Positions 1-9,083 are shown, counted from the stretch's first letter. The stretch is 37,584 bases of DNA from Pseudomonadota bacterium (GCA_023388355.1 JAEWGI010000038.1:1-37584), one strand, 5' to 3'. Translations and numbers: made by a program. The notes: a model not told the origin generated them from the sequence alone.

Positions 1-2
1 CC

Positions 3-311
3 GCCGCGCCGCCCAAGCCGGCGCCGGTGGCCGCCAAGCCGGAGCCTGCGCCCGCCGCGCCCGCCGACACCAGCGGCACCGGCTTCGCGGTCCAGGTCGG
101 CGCCTTCGCCGATGCGGCCGCCGCCACCGCGCTGCGTGACAAGCTGCGCGCGTCGGGCTTCAATGCCTTCACCGACAGCGTCAACACGGCGTCCGGCAAG
201 CGCACCCGCGTGAGCGTCGGGCCGGCCATGACCCGCGCCGATGCCGATGCGCTGCGCGCGCAGTTGCGCGCCAAGGCGGGCGTGGACGGCTACGTCCGCT
301 CGCATCCCTAA
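3..311 (+). CDS. SPOR-domain protein, C-terminal part
   Basis: The reading frame is open from the first bases of the window, so only the C-terminal end (about 102 residues) is seen. It begins with a Pro/Ala/Lys-rich linker and ends in a SPOR domain: the segment starting FAVQVGAF, followed by a helix with [11 protein letters not shown] and a second half with [20 protein letters not shown], is the typical beta-alpha-beta-beta-alpha-beta pattern. SPOR domains bind denuded septal peptidoglycan, so the full protein is probably an inner-membrane protein with a periplasmic SPOR end, like DedD. The stop is 20 bases before purF. In E. coli the order is folC-dedD-cvpA-purF; no cvpA lies between the two genes here. 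Confidence 0.85.
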   Translation, partial: AAPPKPAPVAAKPEPAPAAPADTSGTGFAVQVGAFADAAAATALRDKLRASGFNAFTDSVNTASGKRTRVSVGPAMTRADADALRAQLRAKAGVDGYVRSHP

Positions 312-331
312 TCGCAGGACAGGACGCAGCC

Positions 332-1801
332 ATGTGCGGCATCGTGGGAATCGTGGGGCAGTCGGCCGTGGCCGCGCAGCTGTATGACGGCCTGACCGTG
401 CTGCAGCATCGCGGCCAGGACGCAGCCGGCATCGCCACCGCGGATGGAAGGCAGCTGCGCGTGCACAAGGGCAACGGCCTGGTGCGCGACGTGTTCGACG
501 TGCGCTCGATGGAACTGCTGGACGGCAACGTCGGCATCGCCCACTGCCGCTATCCCACGGCCGGCAGCGAGGGCAGCGACGAGGCGCAACCGTTCTACGT
601 CAACTCGCCCTACGGCATCGCGCTCGCGCACAACGGCAACCTGATCAACACCGACGCGCTGCGCCGCGAAGTGTTCGAGCAGGACCGCCGCAACATCAAT
701 ACCGGCTCCGATTCGGAAGTGCTGCTCAACGTATTCGCGCACGAACTGGACACCCAGCGCGCGCTCACGCCGGACGCGGTGTTCGCCGCGCTGGAGGGCG
801 TCAACCGCCGGGTCAAGGGCGGCTATGCGGTGGTGTGCACGGTGCTGGGGCTGGGGCTGGTGGCGTTCCGCGATGCGAACGGCATCCGCCCGCTGGTGCT
901 GGGCAAGCGTGCCGCCGAATCAGGGGACGAGTACATCGTGGCCTCCGAGTCGGTCGCGCTGGACGTGCTCGGCTTCGAGCGCGTGCGCGACGTCGCCCCG
1001 GGCGAGGGCATCGTGATCACCAACGATGGCCGCCTGATCGCGCGCCAGTGCGCCCAACCCGGCGCGCACGCGCCGTGCATCTTCGAGTACGTGTACTTCG
1101 CGCGGCCGGACTCGATGATCGAGGAGATCTCGGTGCACAAGGCGCGCATGCGGATGGGCGTGGCGCTCGGCGAGAAGATCCTGCGCCTGCGCCCGGACCA
1201 CGACATCGACACCGTGATCCCGATCCCGGACACCAGCCGCGATTCCGCGCTGGAACTGGCGAACGTGCTGGGGGTGAAGTACCGCGAGGGCTTCATCAAG
1301 AATCGCTATGTCGGCCGCACCTTCATCATGCCGGGGCAGGGCGAGCGCGCGAAGTCGGTGAAGCGCAAGCTCAACCCGATCCCGCTGGAATTCCGCAACC
1401 GGGTGGTGCTGCTGGTCGACGATTCCATCGTGCGCGGCACCACCAGCCGGCAGATCGTGCAGATGGCGCGCGATGCCGGCGCGCGCAAGGTGTACCTGGC
1501 GTCCGCGGCGCCGCCGGTGCGCTATCCGAACATCTACGGCATCGACATGCCGACGCCCGACGAGCTGATCGCGCACGACCGCAGCGAGCAGGAAGTCGAG
1601 CGCCTGATCGGCTGCGACTGGCTGGTCTACCAGGACCTGGCCGACCTCGAGGAAGCGGTTGCCGGACCCAAGTTCCCGGGCCGCCGGTTCGACAGCTCCT
1701 GCTTCAGCGGCGAATACGTCACCGGCGTCGAGCCCGGCTATTTCGAGCGGATCAAGCAGTTGCGCTCGGATGAGGCGAAGAAGAAGCGACGGGCGAGTTG
1801 A
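332..1801 (+). CDS. purF: Amidophosphoribosyltransferase (PurF)
   Basis: This enzyme catalyses the first committed step of de novo purine synthesis: PRPP plus glutamine gives 5-phosphoribosylamine. The 489-residue protein starts MCGIVGIVG, so Cys2 is the N-terminal nucleophile of the glutaminase domain once Met is removed. The C-terminal half is the phosphoribosyltransferase domain; its PRPP-binding loop [16 protein letters not shown] has the paired acidic residues at D363 and D364. No propeptide precedes Cys2, as in the E. coli-type enzyme. An AGGAC-like ribosome site lies about 10 bases before the ATG. The gene follows the SPOR gene closely and is probably cotranscribed with it. Length and motifs are normal. 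Confidence 0.97.
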   Translation: MCGIVGIVGQSAVAAQLYDGLTVLQHRGQDAAGIATADGRQLRVHKGNGLVRDVFDVRSMELLDGNVGIAHCRYPTAGSEGSDEAQPFYVNSPYGIALAHNGNLINTDALRREVFEQDRRNINTGSDSEVLLNVFAHELDTQRALTPDAVFAALEGVNRRVKGGYAVVCTVLGLGLVAFRDANGIRPLVLGKRAAESGDEYIVASESVALDVLGFERVRDVAPGEGIVITNDGRLIARQCAQPGAHAPCIFEYVYFARPDSMIEEISVHKARMRMGVALGEKILRLRPDHDIDTVIPIPDTSRDSALELANVLGVKYREGFIKNRYVGRTFIMPGQGERAKSVKRKLNPIPLEFRNRVVLLVDDSIVRGTTSRQIVQMARDAGARKVYLASAAPPVRYPNIYGIDMPTPDELIAHDRSEQEVERLIGCDWLVYQDLADLEEAVAGPKFPGRRFDSSCFSGEYVTGVEPGYFERIKQLRSDEAKKKRRAS

Positions 1802-1827
1802 CACTGCCTGATCAGCAGACGCGCGCA

Positions 1828-1876
1828 GGGTGCGTTTCGATTCGCTCCCCGATACTCGCTCGGTCGAAACGCACCC
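1828..1876. repeat. 13-bp perfect inverted repeat after purF
   Basis: The arms at 1828-1840 (GGGTGCGTTTCGA) and 1864-1876 (its exact reverse complement) are separated by 23 bases. It lies 27 bases after the purF stop and 34 bases before the next likely start. It could end purF transcription, but no U-run follows, so a dispersed intergenic palindrome is equally possible. GGGTGCGTTTCG-type arms are common in repeated intergenic elements of proteobacteria, from memory. Confidence 0.6.
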
Positions 1877-1909
1877 CGGCACGCGTCATGTGAGGTGTTC
1901 GCAGCTGCG

Positions 1910-2713
1910 ATGAAGAGCGTTTTTGCCGCCGCCCGCGCCTGCCTCGACGCCGCATCGCCCGAGGCCAAGCTCGCCGCCACCTTCGAGGCCGCAGCGGCCT
2001 TTGCCCGCGGCGACCTTGCCATCAATGCCGACGCGCCGCCCCCGGAACCGATCCGCATGCCAGGGCGTCCAGCGAAGCCCGCGCTGGTGCATCCGCGCGA
2101 CCTGCCGCGGCGGGGCTTTGGCAGCAGCGAGGGGCGCGCCGCGTTCATCCATGCCGTCGCCCACATCGAGTTCAATGCGATCGACCTGGCGTGGGATGCG
2201 GTCTACCGTTTCCGCGGCCTGCCTGAGGCGTACTACGCCGATTGGGTGTCGGTGGCGAACGACGAGGCGCGGCATTTCTCGCTGCTGCGCGCGCGGCTCC
2301 GGGAATCCGGCCACGACTACGGCGATTTCGACGCCCACAATGGCCTGTGGGAAATGGCGGAGAAGACCGCCGGTGACGGACTTGCGCGGATGGCGCTGGT
2401 GCCGCGGGTGCTGGAGGCGCGCGGCCTGGACGTGACCCCGGGGATGATCGTGAAGCTGCGCGCCCTGGGCGATGAAGCGACCGCCGGGATCCTCGAGGTG
2501 ATCCTGCGCGAGGAAGTGGCGCATGTCGGCGCCGGTTCGCGCTGGTACCGCTGGTACTGCGAACGCGCCGGCGTCGAGCCGCACGCGCGTTTCCGGGAAC
2601 TGCTGCGCGACTATGCCAGCGGCGTGCTGCACAAGCCGTTCAACACCGAGGCGCGGATCCGCGCGGGGTTCGACGTCGAGGAGCTGGAAAGCCTGCTGGC
2701 GGCTGCAGGCTGA
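1910..2713 (+). CDS. DUF455 ferritin-like protein
   Basis: The 267-residue protein matches the DUF455 family, which has a ferritin-like four-helix fold and no firmly assigned function. Helix motifs typical of diiron sites are visible: HIEFNAIDLAWDAV, then an ExxH in NDEARHF, and a second ExxH in REEVAHVGAGSRWY. This suggests a carboxylate-bridged iron site and an oxidase, hydroxylase or oxygen-sensing role; that part is inference from the fold. The N-terminal 60 residues form an Ala-rich helix and a Pro-rich linker. The ATG at 1910 is chosen over an in-frame GTG at 1895, because the purine-rich GTGAGG lies upstream of the former and the protein then starts MKSVFAAARACL. Confidence 0.85.
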   Translation: MKSVFAAARACLDAASPEAKLAATFEAAAAFARGDLAINADAPPPEPIRMPGRPAKPALVHPRDLPRRGFGSSEGRAAFIHAVAHIEFNAIDLAWDAVYRFRGLPEAYYADWVSVANDEARHFSLLRARLRESGHDYGDFDAHNGLWEMAEKTAGDGLARMALVPRVLEARGLDVTPGMIVKLRALGDEATAGILEVILREEVAHVGAGSRWYRWYCERAGVEPHARFRELLRDYASGVLHKPFNTEARIRAGFDVEELESLLAAAG

Positions 2714-2770
2714 GGTCACGCCTGCTTGACTCCGGTGCGGCAAACTGGCGGCCCGCCACTGGAGTCCGCC

Positions 2771-3193
2771 ATGAAGAGCGCCATCGCGCCGTGCCTGCTG
2801 TTGCTGGTGGCCTGCAACGCGCCACCAGCGCCCGCCCCGGTGGATCCCGCCCCGAGTGCGTCGCCGCCGGCCAGTGCAGGCGCGCCTGTGCAGCAAGCCT
2901 CGCTGCAAACCTTCCGGGCGCTGGGCACCGAACCGTTCTGGCATGTCGACGTCGACGGCGAGCGCCTGCTGTTGACCACCCCCGACGACCCGTCGGGACA
3001 AGCGCTCACCGGCACCCGCATGGTGGCGGCCGATGGTGTCCACATCCGCGGCAGCCATGCCGGCCAGCCGTTCGCGCTGCGCGTGCGCGCGGGCGACTGC
3101 AGCGACGGCATGTCGGACAACCGCTACCCGATGGTTGCCGAGTTCGAGTTTGGGGGGCCGGTGCTGAAGGGGTGCGCCGACGGCGAGGAGTGA
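2771..3193 (+). CDS. Small lipoprotein, COG3650-like
   Basis: The 140-residue protein begins with a lipoprotein signal: a short basic start, the hydrophobic run CLLLLV and a lipobox ending in Cys15 (LVAC). A Pro/Ala linker of about 30 residues follows. The folded part starts at ALGTEPFWHVDVDG and ends near YPMVAEFEFGGPVLKGCADG. The GTEPFW and final LKGCA elements resemble the small COG3650-type envelope proteins, whose role is unknown. A pair of Cys residues (GDCSDGMS and KGCADG) may form a disulfide in the periplasm. ATG 2771 is chosen because it starts the signal peptide; an upstream in-frame start would add a non-hydrophobic tail. It points convergently at lpxH, whose stop is 5 bases away. 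Confidence 0.75.
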   Translation: MKSAIAPCLLLLVACNAPPAPAPVDPAPSASPPASAGAPVQQASLQTFRALGTEPFWHVDVDGERLLLTTPDDPSGQALTGTRMVAADGVHIRGSHAGQPFALRVRAGDCSDGMSDNRYPMVAEFEFGGPVLKGCADGEE

Positions 3194-3197
3194 GAGG

Positions 3198-3917
3198 CTA
3201 GAGCGCGTCCAGCGCCATGCCGCCTGCGTCGACCCGCAGCACCGACCCTTGCGCATACCAGTCGCCAAGGACGACGCGGGTGGTGCCGTCGGCCTGGTGG
3301 ATCGCCGGGCGATGCGTATGCCCGTGGATCATGCGGCGGATCCCGTGGCGCGCAAACCAGCCCCGCACCGTCTCCAGGGAGACGTCGCCCACGGTCTCCG
3401 CGCTGCCGTCAGCCATCAGCTCGCCATGGCGCGCCTGGCTTGCCGCACGCGCCTGCGCGGCGAACGCCAGCCGTGCCTGCAGCGGCTGCGCCAGGAACTG
3501 CGCCTGCCACCGCGGATCGCGGGTCTGCGCGCGGAACTGCTGGTAGGCGACGTCGTCGGTGCACAACAGGTCGCCGTGCAGGATCAGGGTGGGCTCGCCC
3601 TCCAGCAGGATCACCGCGGGATCCGGGAGGATGCGCATGCCGGCGCGGCGCGCATAGGCCGCGCCCAACAGGAAGTCGCGGTTGCCGCGGATGAAATACA
3701 CCGGCACCCCGGAGTCCGCCAGCGCCCGCAGCTTGCCTGCCACGCGTGCGCCGGCATCGGAGGGATCGTCGTCCCCGATCCACGCCTCGAACAGGTCGCC
3801 GAGGATGTACAGCGCGTCCGCGCCGCGCGCCTGCTCCTCGATGAAACGCCCGAACAGCTCGGTGATCGCCGGGCGTCCGGGGTCGAGGTGGAGGTCGGCG
3901 ATGAACAGCGTGGTCAT
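3198..3917 (-). CDS. lpxH: UDP-2,3-diacylglucosamine diphosphatase
   Basis: LpxH removes UMP from UDP-2,3-diacylglucosamine to give lipid X, the fourth step of lipid A synthesis, at the inner face of the cytoplasmic membrane. The 239-residue protein shows the calcineurin-like metallophosphoesterase motifs: IADLHLD with D8 and H10, ILGDLFE with D41, GNRDF with N79, HGD near H114, and the C-terminal GHTHRP. These are the ligands of the di-manganese centre in the family. The frame stays open upstream across gltX, but [11 protein letters not shown] at 3917 is the conserved family start. The gene diverges from gltX with a 96-base gap. Confidence 0.95.
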   Translation of the reverse strand: MTTLFIADLHLDPGRPAITELFGRFIEEQARGADALYILGDLFEAWIGDDDPSDAGARVAGKLRALADSGVPVYFIRGNRDFLLGAAYARRAGMRILPDPAVILLEGEPTLILHGDLLCTDDVAYQQFRAQTRDPRWQAQFLAQPLQARLAFAAQARAASQARHGELMADGSAETVGDVSLETVRGWFARHGIRRMIHGHTHRPAIHQADGTTRVVLGDWYAQGSVLRVDAGGMALDAL

Positions 3918-4013
3918 GGCGGCATTGTAGGGACTCGCTCCTGCCTTTCGCAGCGCGCAGGAGAGGGATGGATTGCCGGCTAAAATGCGCGCATTCCGTT
4001 CGATTCCCGCCCC

Positions 4014-5420
4014 ATGACCGTCCGCACCCGCTTCGCCCCGTCCCCCACCGGCTACCTGCACATCGGCGGCGCGCGCACTGCGCTGTACTGCTGGCTGGAA
4101 GCCCGCAACAAGGGGGGGCAGTTCATCCTGCGGATCGAGGACACCGACCGGGAGCGCAGCACGCAGGGCGCGATCGACGCGATCCTGCAGGCGATGGACT
4201 GGCTGGGACTGGATTACGACGAAGGCCCGGTCTATCAGACCCATCGGCTCGACCGTTACCGCGAAGTGGCCGAGCAACTGGTCGCCTCGGGCCACGCCTA
4301 CTACGCCTACGAGACCAAGGAAGAACTCGAGGCGATGCGCGAGGCGGCGATGGCCGCCGGCGAAAAGCCCCGCTACATCGGCGCCTACCGTGATGCCAAC
4401 GCCGGCTGGCGCGACGATGCGAACCGGGTGATCCGCTTCAGGAACCCGCTGGACGGCGTCGTCGGCTGGGACGACAAGGTCAAGGGGCGGATCGAGATCG
4501 CCAACAGCGAACTCGATGATCTGGTGATCTTCCGCAGCGACGGCTACGCCACCTACAACTTCGCGGTGGTGGTCGACGACATCGACATGCGCATTACCGA
4601 CGTGGTGCGCGGCGACGACCACGTCAACAACACCCCGCGCCAGATCAACCTGTACCAGGCGCTGGGCGCGCCGGTGCCGGCGTTCGCGCACCTGCCGATG
4701 ATCCTCGACGAGCACGGCGCGAAGCTCAGCAAGCGCACCGGCGCGGCCGACGTGATGCAGTACCGCGACGCCGGCTACCTGCCGCACGCGCTGCTCAACT
4801 ACCTGGTGCGGCTGGGCTGGTCGCACGGCGACCAGGAGATCTTCTCGATCGAAGAGATGCAGCGCCTGTTCGAACTGGGCGACGTCAACGCCAAGGCCGC
4901 GCGACTGGACATGGCCAAGCTCGGCTGGCTCAACCAGCAGTACCTGAAGAACGACGACCCGGCCGAGGTTGCCGGACATCTCCAATGGCATCTGCGGGAG
5001 TGCGGATACGACCAGTCGGCAGGGCCCGCGGCGGCCGACCTGGTGCTCGCCCTGCGCGATCGCGTGCAGACGCTGAAGGAGATGGCCGAGCGCGCCGCGG
5101 TCTGGTTCGGCCCGCTGCAGGGCTACGACGATGCGGCCGTGGCCAAGCACCTCAAGGCCGGCGCGGACGCGCCGCTGCGCGACGCACGCGAGCGGCTGGC
5201 CGCGCTGCCGGAGTGGGGCGTCGACGCGATCGGCGCCGCGCTGCACGCGACCGCCGGGGCGCTGGGACTGGGCATGGGCAAGGTGGCGCAGCCGCTGCGG
5301 GTGGCGATCACCGGCACCCAGGTCAGCCCGGACATCGCCCACACCGTGTACCTGGCCGGGCGCGACGAAGCGTTGCGCCGGATCGACGCGGCCATCGCCC
5401 TGGTGCCCGTCGCCGGTTGA
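4014..5420 (+). CDS. gltX: Glutamate-tRNA ligase
   Basis: This class I aminoacyl-tRNA synthetase charges tRNA-Glu with glutamate. The 468-residue length is normal. The ATP-binding HIGH-type motif is at residues 16-19 ([16 protein letters not shown]) and the KLSKR motif at 237-241. The anticodon-binding helical domain fills the C-terminal third. Start [13 protein letters not shown] is the conserved family start. A -10-like TAAAAT is seen at 3981-3986 with no convincing -35 partner. The gene is followed 31 bases later by zur on the same strand, so the two may be cotranscribed. Confidence 0.97.
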   Translation: MTVRTRFAPSPTGYLHIGGARTALYCWLEARNKGGQFILRIEDTDRERSTQGAIDAILQAMDWLGLDYDEGPVYQTHRLDRYREVAEQLVASGHAYYAYETKEELEAMREAAMAAGEKPRYIGAYRDANAGWRDDANRVIRFRNPLDGVVGWDDKVKGRIEIANSELDDLVIFRSDGYATYNFAVVVDDIDMRITDVVRGDDHVNNTPRQINLYQALGAPVPAFAHLPMILDEHGAKLSKRTGAADVMQYRDAGYLPHALLNYLVRLGWSHGDQEIFSIEEMQRLFELGDVNAKAARLDMAKLGWLNQQYLKNDDPAEVAGHLQWHLRECGYDQSAGPAAADLVLALRDRVQTLKEMAERAAVWFGPLQGYDDAAVAKHLKAGADAPLRDARERLAALPEWGVDAIGAALHATAGALGLGMGKVAQPLRVAITGTQVSPDIAHTVYLAGRDEALRRIDAAIALVPVAG

Positions 5421-5451
5421 GAATGCGCCGCGCCGGGGCCATCATCGGGCC

Positions 5452-5970
5452 ATGGCCAAGCGCGCACGCCAGCACGAGCACGACTGCATCGATCCGCACC
5501 ACCACGTCCACGACGCCAAGGCGTTCGTGCGCGCGGTGGAGCGCGCCTGCCAGGAACGCGGCCTGCGGCTGACGCCGATCCGGGCGCGGGTGCTGGGCCT
5601 GATCGCCGAGGCCGGCAAGCCGGTCAAGGCCTACGACCTGCTCGACATGGTCCGCTCGGGCGAGGGCGCCGGCGCGGACGCGCCGCCGACCGTCTACCGC
5701 GCGCTGGATTTCCTGCTCGCCAACGGCTTCATCCACAAGCTGCAGTCGGTCAACGCCTTCGTCGCCTGCCACCATCCCGACAGCGCCCAGCACTCGGTTC
5801 CGTTCCTGATCTGCAACCGCTGCCACGGTGCGGTCGAACTCGAGGATGCGGACGTGGTGGCGGCGCTCGACGAACGCGCGCGCGCGCTGGGCTTCGTGCC
5901 GCAGGCGCAGACGCTGGAAGTGCACGGCCTGTGCGCCGGGTGCGCCGCCAGGGACCGGGCGCCCGGCTGA
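5452..5970 (+). CDS. zur: Zinc uptake regulator, Fur family
   Basis: The 172-residue protein is a Fur-family repressor. A winged-helix part (residues about 30-95, with GLRLTPIRARVL and PTVYRALDFLLANGFIHKL) is followed by a dimerization and metal domain. Two CxxC pairs, C121/C124 (ICNRCHG) and C161/C164 (LCAGC), should hold the structural zinc; C106, H107 and H108 resemble the regulatory site. A His-rich N-terminus (HEHDCIDPHHHVH) precedes the DNA-binding part. Assignment to Zur rather than Fur rests on family likeness, on the GLRLTPIR start, and on its position beside a His-rich TonB receptor and a MerC-domain gene with a Zur-box-like site between them. ATG 5452 follows gltX by 31 bases. Confidence 0.88.
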   Translation: MAKRARQHEHDCIDPHHHVHDAKAFVRAVERACQERGLRLTPIRARVLGLIAEAGKPVKAYDLLDMVRSGEGAGADAPPTVYRALDFLLANGFIHKLQSVNAFVACHHPDSAQHSVPFLICNRCHGAVELEDADVVAALDERARALGFVPQAQTLEVHGLCAGCAARDRAPG

Positions 5971-6028
5971 GCGCCGACCGGAGGAACGGGCGGCAGCGCC
6001 TGGGCGCGCGGCACACGCGGGTGCAGGC

Positions 6029-8251
6029 TCAGAAGAACATCCGTACTCCCGCCGAGACGCTGCGGCCCGGCAGCGGCGCCAGGTCGCGCAGGAACGAGGT
6101 GTGCGGGCGCGCTTCCTCGTCCAGCAGGTTGCTGCCGTCAACGAACAGCTCCAGCGCCTGGCCGCCGCGGGTGTCCAGGTGCCAGGCAAGGTTGGCGTTG
6201 ACCAGGGTGTAGCCCGGCGTCCCGTCCTCGTACTCGGCCACGCGATCCTGGCGCGCGTGGCGGATCGCACCGATGCCGGCGCGCCAGTTGCCGCCTTCCC
6301 AGCGCAGTTCCGCACCCGCGCGCCAGGGCGCGAGGCGGGGGAGGTTGCCGTCCAGGGCGATCCGCGCGGTGTAGTCGTGGACGTGGTCGCCGTGCGGCAC
6401 CGCGAACGACAGCTCGCGCGTGCCGCCGCCATCGAGCCGCGCGCGGACGGCGTCGCCGAAGCCGCGGATCGTCCAGCGACCAGTCCCGTTCTCGAGAAAG
6501 GTCCACTGCAGGTCGAGTTCGCCGCCGGTGAAACGCGCATCGGCCTGGACCCAGGCGCGTACGGGCGTGCCGCCATCCTCGATGCCGGTGTCCGCCAGGT
6601 AGATGAAGTCGCGGTAGTCCACCGCGTACGCCGAGGCCTCGAAGCGGAACGGGCCGTGATGCCAGTGCAGGCCGATCTCGGCCCGGTTCGCGGTCTCGCG
6701 GTCCAGCTCAGGATCGCCGAACTCGTAGCTGCGCGTGGCCACGTGCAGGCCGCTGGAGTACAGCTCCTCGGAGGTGGGCGAACGCTGCGCGCGGTCGAGG
6801 CCGAACGACAGGTGCAGGTCATCGCCGAAATGCCAGCGCGCCGCGGCCGACAGGCTGGTGGCATTGAATTCGCGCGACGGACCGGTCGCCTCCATCTCGT
6901 CCACCTCGATGCGGTTGCGGTCGTGACGCACGCCGAGTTCGACGTCGACCTGCCCGAACGTATTGGTGCCGATCCAGAACAGGCCGGCGTCGCGCGCGTC
7001 CGACGCCGGCACGAACGCTTCGTCGCCCACGGCCTCGAAGCTGCGCTGCCAGGCCTGCAGCCCGAACGCGCCATCCCAGCCGGCCCAGTCGCGGTGCGCG
7101 AGTTCGACGCGCAGCTCGGTGCTGTCGCTGTCGAACACCGTGCCGACGCTCCGGCCCTCGTACTCGGTGTGGGTGTAGTCGGTGCGGGCCAGCTTCACCC
7201 GCAGCGTGTCGAAGGCGCCAAGCCGATCGAGCCCGCCGCGCACCTCGTAGCGGCGCTGGTCCATCACGATGTGCACGCCCTCGCCATGGGCGTCGTGCCC
7301 GTCGCCGTGGTCGTGATCCTCCTCTTCGCCGTGATCGTGATCGTCGTCCTCGTGGACATGCGAGTGGCCCGGCACGCCATAGCGGCTGTTGAACAGGCTC
7401 GCGCCGACGCCGAGGAATCCGCGCTCGCCAACCCAGGACACGCCCAGCGCGCCGCTGTCGGTGCGCACGGCGCTGCCCGGCAGGGTGCCGTATGCGAGTT
7501 CGTCTTCGTGATCGTGCCCGTCGTCGGGCCCGTCATGATCGTGATCGTCGTGTCCGGCCTCCCGGAGCGGAGCGCTCTCGGCATGGCCGGGGATGTCGTA
7601 GTCGCCGGTTTCGCGGTGCAGCGCGTCGAGATGGAACACGAGCCTGCCCGACGCCGAGGTGCCGTCGAGCCGCAGCAGTCCGGTGCGCTCGTCGTTGCCG
7701 CTGCCGGCGCGCAGCTCGGCGCGCCCCTGCAGCGGCGTATCGGTCGCGCGTTCGGGGATGCGGCCATCGATCACGTTGACCGCGCCGCCGATCGCGCCGC
7801 TGCCGTAGAGCAGGGTCGAAGGCCCCTTCAGCACTTCGATCTGGTCGGCCAGGAAGGGCTCGATCGCCACCGCGTGGTCGACGCTGACCGTCGACACGTC
7901 GCCCGACGCCAGGCCGTCGCTCAGCACCTGCACGCGCGCGCCGTCCAGGCCGCGGATCACCGGGCGCCCGACGCCCGGGCCGAAGTAGGACGACTGCACG
8001 CCCGGCAGCCGGCTCACGGTTTCGCCCAGGCTGACGGCCCGGACCTCGTCCAGGCGGCTGCCGGCCAGCACCTCGACCGGGCGGGTGAGGTCTTCGGCGG
8101 TGCGCGGCAGCGGGCTGGCGCGCACCACGATGTCGTCCAGATCCTTGATTTCGTCGTGGCGGGGATCGTCCTGGGCGGCGGTGGCGGTGGTCGCGGCAAG
8201 GGCGAGCAGGATCGAGGCGGCGAGGCGCGTGAGGGCGGGGGACTGGGACAT
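6029..8251 (-). CDS. TonB-dependent receptor, probable zinc (ZnuD-like)
   Basis: This 740-residue outer-membrane protein has a signal peptide (LAASILLALAATTATAA), a TonB-box-like LDDIVVRAS near residue 38, a plug domain (LPGVQSSYFGPGVGRPVIRG, IEVLKGPSTLLYGSGAIGG) and a beta-barrel ending in aromatic MFF. Two extracellular-loop-like stretches are extremely rich in His and Asp, at residues 234-251 and 296-327. Such loops occur in ZnuD of Neisseria, which imports zinc. Together with the neighbouring zur, MerC gene and operator-like site at 8277-8300, this supports a zinc-starvation-induced zinc importer. Copper or another metal cannot be excluded. Start MSQSPALTRL at 8251 is chosen because the signal peptide begins there; the frame is open further upstream. 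Its stop faces the zur stop across 58 bases. Confidence 0.9.
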   Translation of the reverse strand: MSQSPALTRLAASILLALAATTATAAQDDPRHDEIKDLDDIVVRASPLPRTAEDLTRPVEVLAGSRLDEVRAVSLGETVSRLPGVQSSYFGPGVGRPVIRGLDGARVQVLSDGLASGDVSTVSVDHAVAIEPFLADQIEVLKGPSTLLYGSGAIGGAVNVIDGRIPERATDTPLQGRAELRAGSGNDERTGLLRLDGTSASGRLVFHLDALHRETGDYDIPGHAESAPLREAGHDDHDHDGPDDGHDHEDELAYGTLPGSAVRTDSGALGVSWVGERGFLGVGASLFNSRYGVPGHSHVHEDDDHDHGEEEDHDHGDGHDAHGEGVHIVMDQRRYEVRGGLDRLGAFDTLRVKLARTDYTHTEYEGRSVGTVFDSDSTELRVELAHRDWAGWDGAFGLQAWQRSFEAVGDEAFVPASDARDAGLFWIGTNTFGQVDVELGVRHDRNRIEVDEMEATGPSREFNATSLSAAARWHFGDDLHLSFGLDRAQRSPTSEELYSSGLHVATRSYEFGDPELDRETANRAEIGLHWHHGPFRFEASAYAVDYRDFIYLADTGIEDGGTPVRAWVQADARFTGGELDLQWTFLENGTGRWTIRGFGDAVRARLDGGGTRELSFAVPHGDHVHDYTARIALDGNLPRLAPWRAGAELRWEGGNWRAGIGAIRHARQDRVAEYEDGTPGYTLVNANLAWHLDTRGGQALELFVDGSNLLDEEARPHTSFLRDLAPLPGRSVSAGVRMFF

Positions 8252-8276
8252 GTGGGGGAGGGGAAGGCCGTTGCGT

Positions 8277-8300
8277 GATGTTATAGTATTACGATATAGT
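8277..8300. promoter_or_regulatory. Putative Zur box between divergent genes
   Basis: An AT-rich island in GC-rich DNA reads GATGTTATAGTATTACGATA, followed by TAGT. It matches the GTTATA-n-TAT half-site pattern of gammaproteobacterial Zur boxes as an imperfect palindrome centred on 8286. It lies 25 bases before the TonB receptor start and 29 bases before the MerC start. TTGCGT (8271-8276), 18 bases and TATAGT (8295-8300) could be the MerC promoter, so a bound repressor would block it. On the other strand TATAAC lies inside the same site. Zur binding is inference. Confidence 0.6.
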
Positions 8301-8329
8301 CTCTCCGTCGCCGTCAACCTTCCTTCGTC

Positions 8330-8740
8330 ATGACCCCACGCCAACGCCAGCACTGGCTCGACCGCTTCGGCGCCGCAGGCTCGCTGGCCTGTGCTGCGCA
8401 CTGCGCGCTGCTGCCGCTGCTGATCGCCGCGCTGCCCTCGCTGGGCCTGGCGATGTGGCTGAGCGACGGACTGGAGCTGGGCTTCGTGGTGTTCGCCAGC
8501 CTGCTGGGCGTGTTCAGCCTGCTCTGGGGCTACCGCCGCCACCGCGCCCTGCGCGCGCTGGGCCTGCTGCTGCCGGGCCTGCTGGTGCTGTGGCTGGCGG
8601 TGCTGTACGCCCCGCTGCACGCATCGGTGGTGCCGCATGCGGTGGCGATGACGTTCGGGGGCACCTTGGTCGGGCTCGGCCATCTGGTGAACCTGCGGCT
8701 CAACCACGGCCACGTCCACGACGCCAGTTGCGCGCACTGA
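8330..8740 (+). CDS. MerC-domain membrane protein
   Basis: The 136-residue protein has about four membrane segments (LLPLLIAALPSLGLAMWL, LGFVVFASLLGVFSLLW, LGLLLPGLLVLWLAVLY, HAVAMTFGGTLVGLGHLV). It opens with a cytosolic stretch and the segment GSLACAAHCALLP, whose Cys pair is the MerC signature. It ends His-rich (RLNHGHVHDASCAH). MerC carries Hg(II) in mer operons, but there is no merR, merA or merP here. In xanthomonad-type genomes MerC-domain genes accompany Zur-regulated genes, so transport of zinc or handling of a metal is more likely than mercury resistance. It is read divergently from the TonB receptor across the putative Zur box. Confidence 0.8.
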   Translation: MTPRQRQHWLDRFGAAGSLACAAHCALLPLLIAALPSLGLAMWLSDGLELGFVVFASLLGVFSLLWGYRRHRALRALGLLLPGLLVLWLAVLYAPLHASVVPHAVAMTFGGTLVGLGHLVNLRLNHGHVHDASCAH

Positions 8741-8779
8741 TCCACGCCGGCGCACGCGGGGCGGACGGTGGCCGCGTGG

Positions 8780-8851
8780 TAGAATCCGCGGCCTCGCGCA
8801 AGCGCGCGGTGGCCCTCGGGCCGTACATTCATTCCGGCCGGTATCCCGGCC
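8780..8851 (+). promoter_or_regulatory. Leader of the THX gene: -10-like element and hairpin
   Basis: TAGAAT at 8780-8785 resembles a -10 hexamer; no clear -35 is seen. Downstream, GGCCGG (8836-8841), a TATC loop and CCGGCC (8846-8851) form a short perfect hairpin 24 bases before the start codon. It could stabilise the leader; any regulatory role is inference. Confidence 0.35.
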
Positions 8852-8875
8852 AAATCAAGGATCAGGAGCACGACG

Positions 8876-9061
8876 ATGGGCAAGGGCGACCGCAAGACCG
8901 CCAAGGGCAAGCGCTATTCCTCCAGCTACGGCAACGCCCGGCCCAAGGCTGTGGCCAAGGCCACGGGCAGCGCCGCCGCGCCGGTGGCCAAGGCCGCGAA
9001 GGCGCCGGCCAAGGCGCCCGCCCGCAAGACGGTGAAGAAGGTCGTCGCCAAAGGCGAGTGA
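8876..9061 (+). CDS. 30S ribosomal protein THX
   Basis: This 61-residue, very basic protein starts MGKGDRKTAKGKRYSSSYGNARP, the hallmark of the THX (bacterial Thx/bTHX) family, which sits at the head of the small ribosomal subunit. The N-terminal half carries the conserved part; the tail is a low-complexity Lys/Ala run (AKAAKAPAKAPARKTVKKVVAKG) of the histone-H1-like kind, longer than in Thermus Thx. A good ribosome site (AGGAGCACGACG before ATG) supports the start. The gene is a single unit, with its own leader and a strong terminator directly after it. Confidence 0.88.
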   Translation: MGKGDRKTAKGKRYSSSYGNARPKAVAKATGSAAAPVAKAAKAPAKAPARKTVKKVVAKGE

Positions 9062-9083
9062 GCGCGGCCGCCACGCGCGTCGG

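Noticed and set aside
1895..1909. GTG 1895 as start of the DUF455 gene
   Set aside because: No ribosome site precedes it, while a purine-rich GTGAGG lies upstream of ATG 1910.
5828..8278. An 816-codon plus-strand frame
   Set aside because: It is antisense to the TonB receptor gene, which has a signal, plug and barrel; no family resemblance in the plus frame.
8330..8740. Mercury resistance
   Set aside because: No merR, merT, merP or merA is present; the surrounding genes concern zinc.
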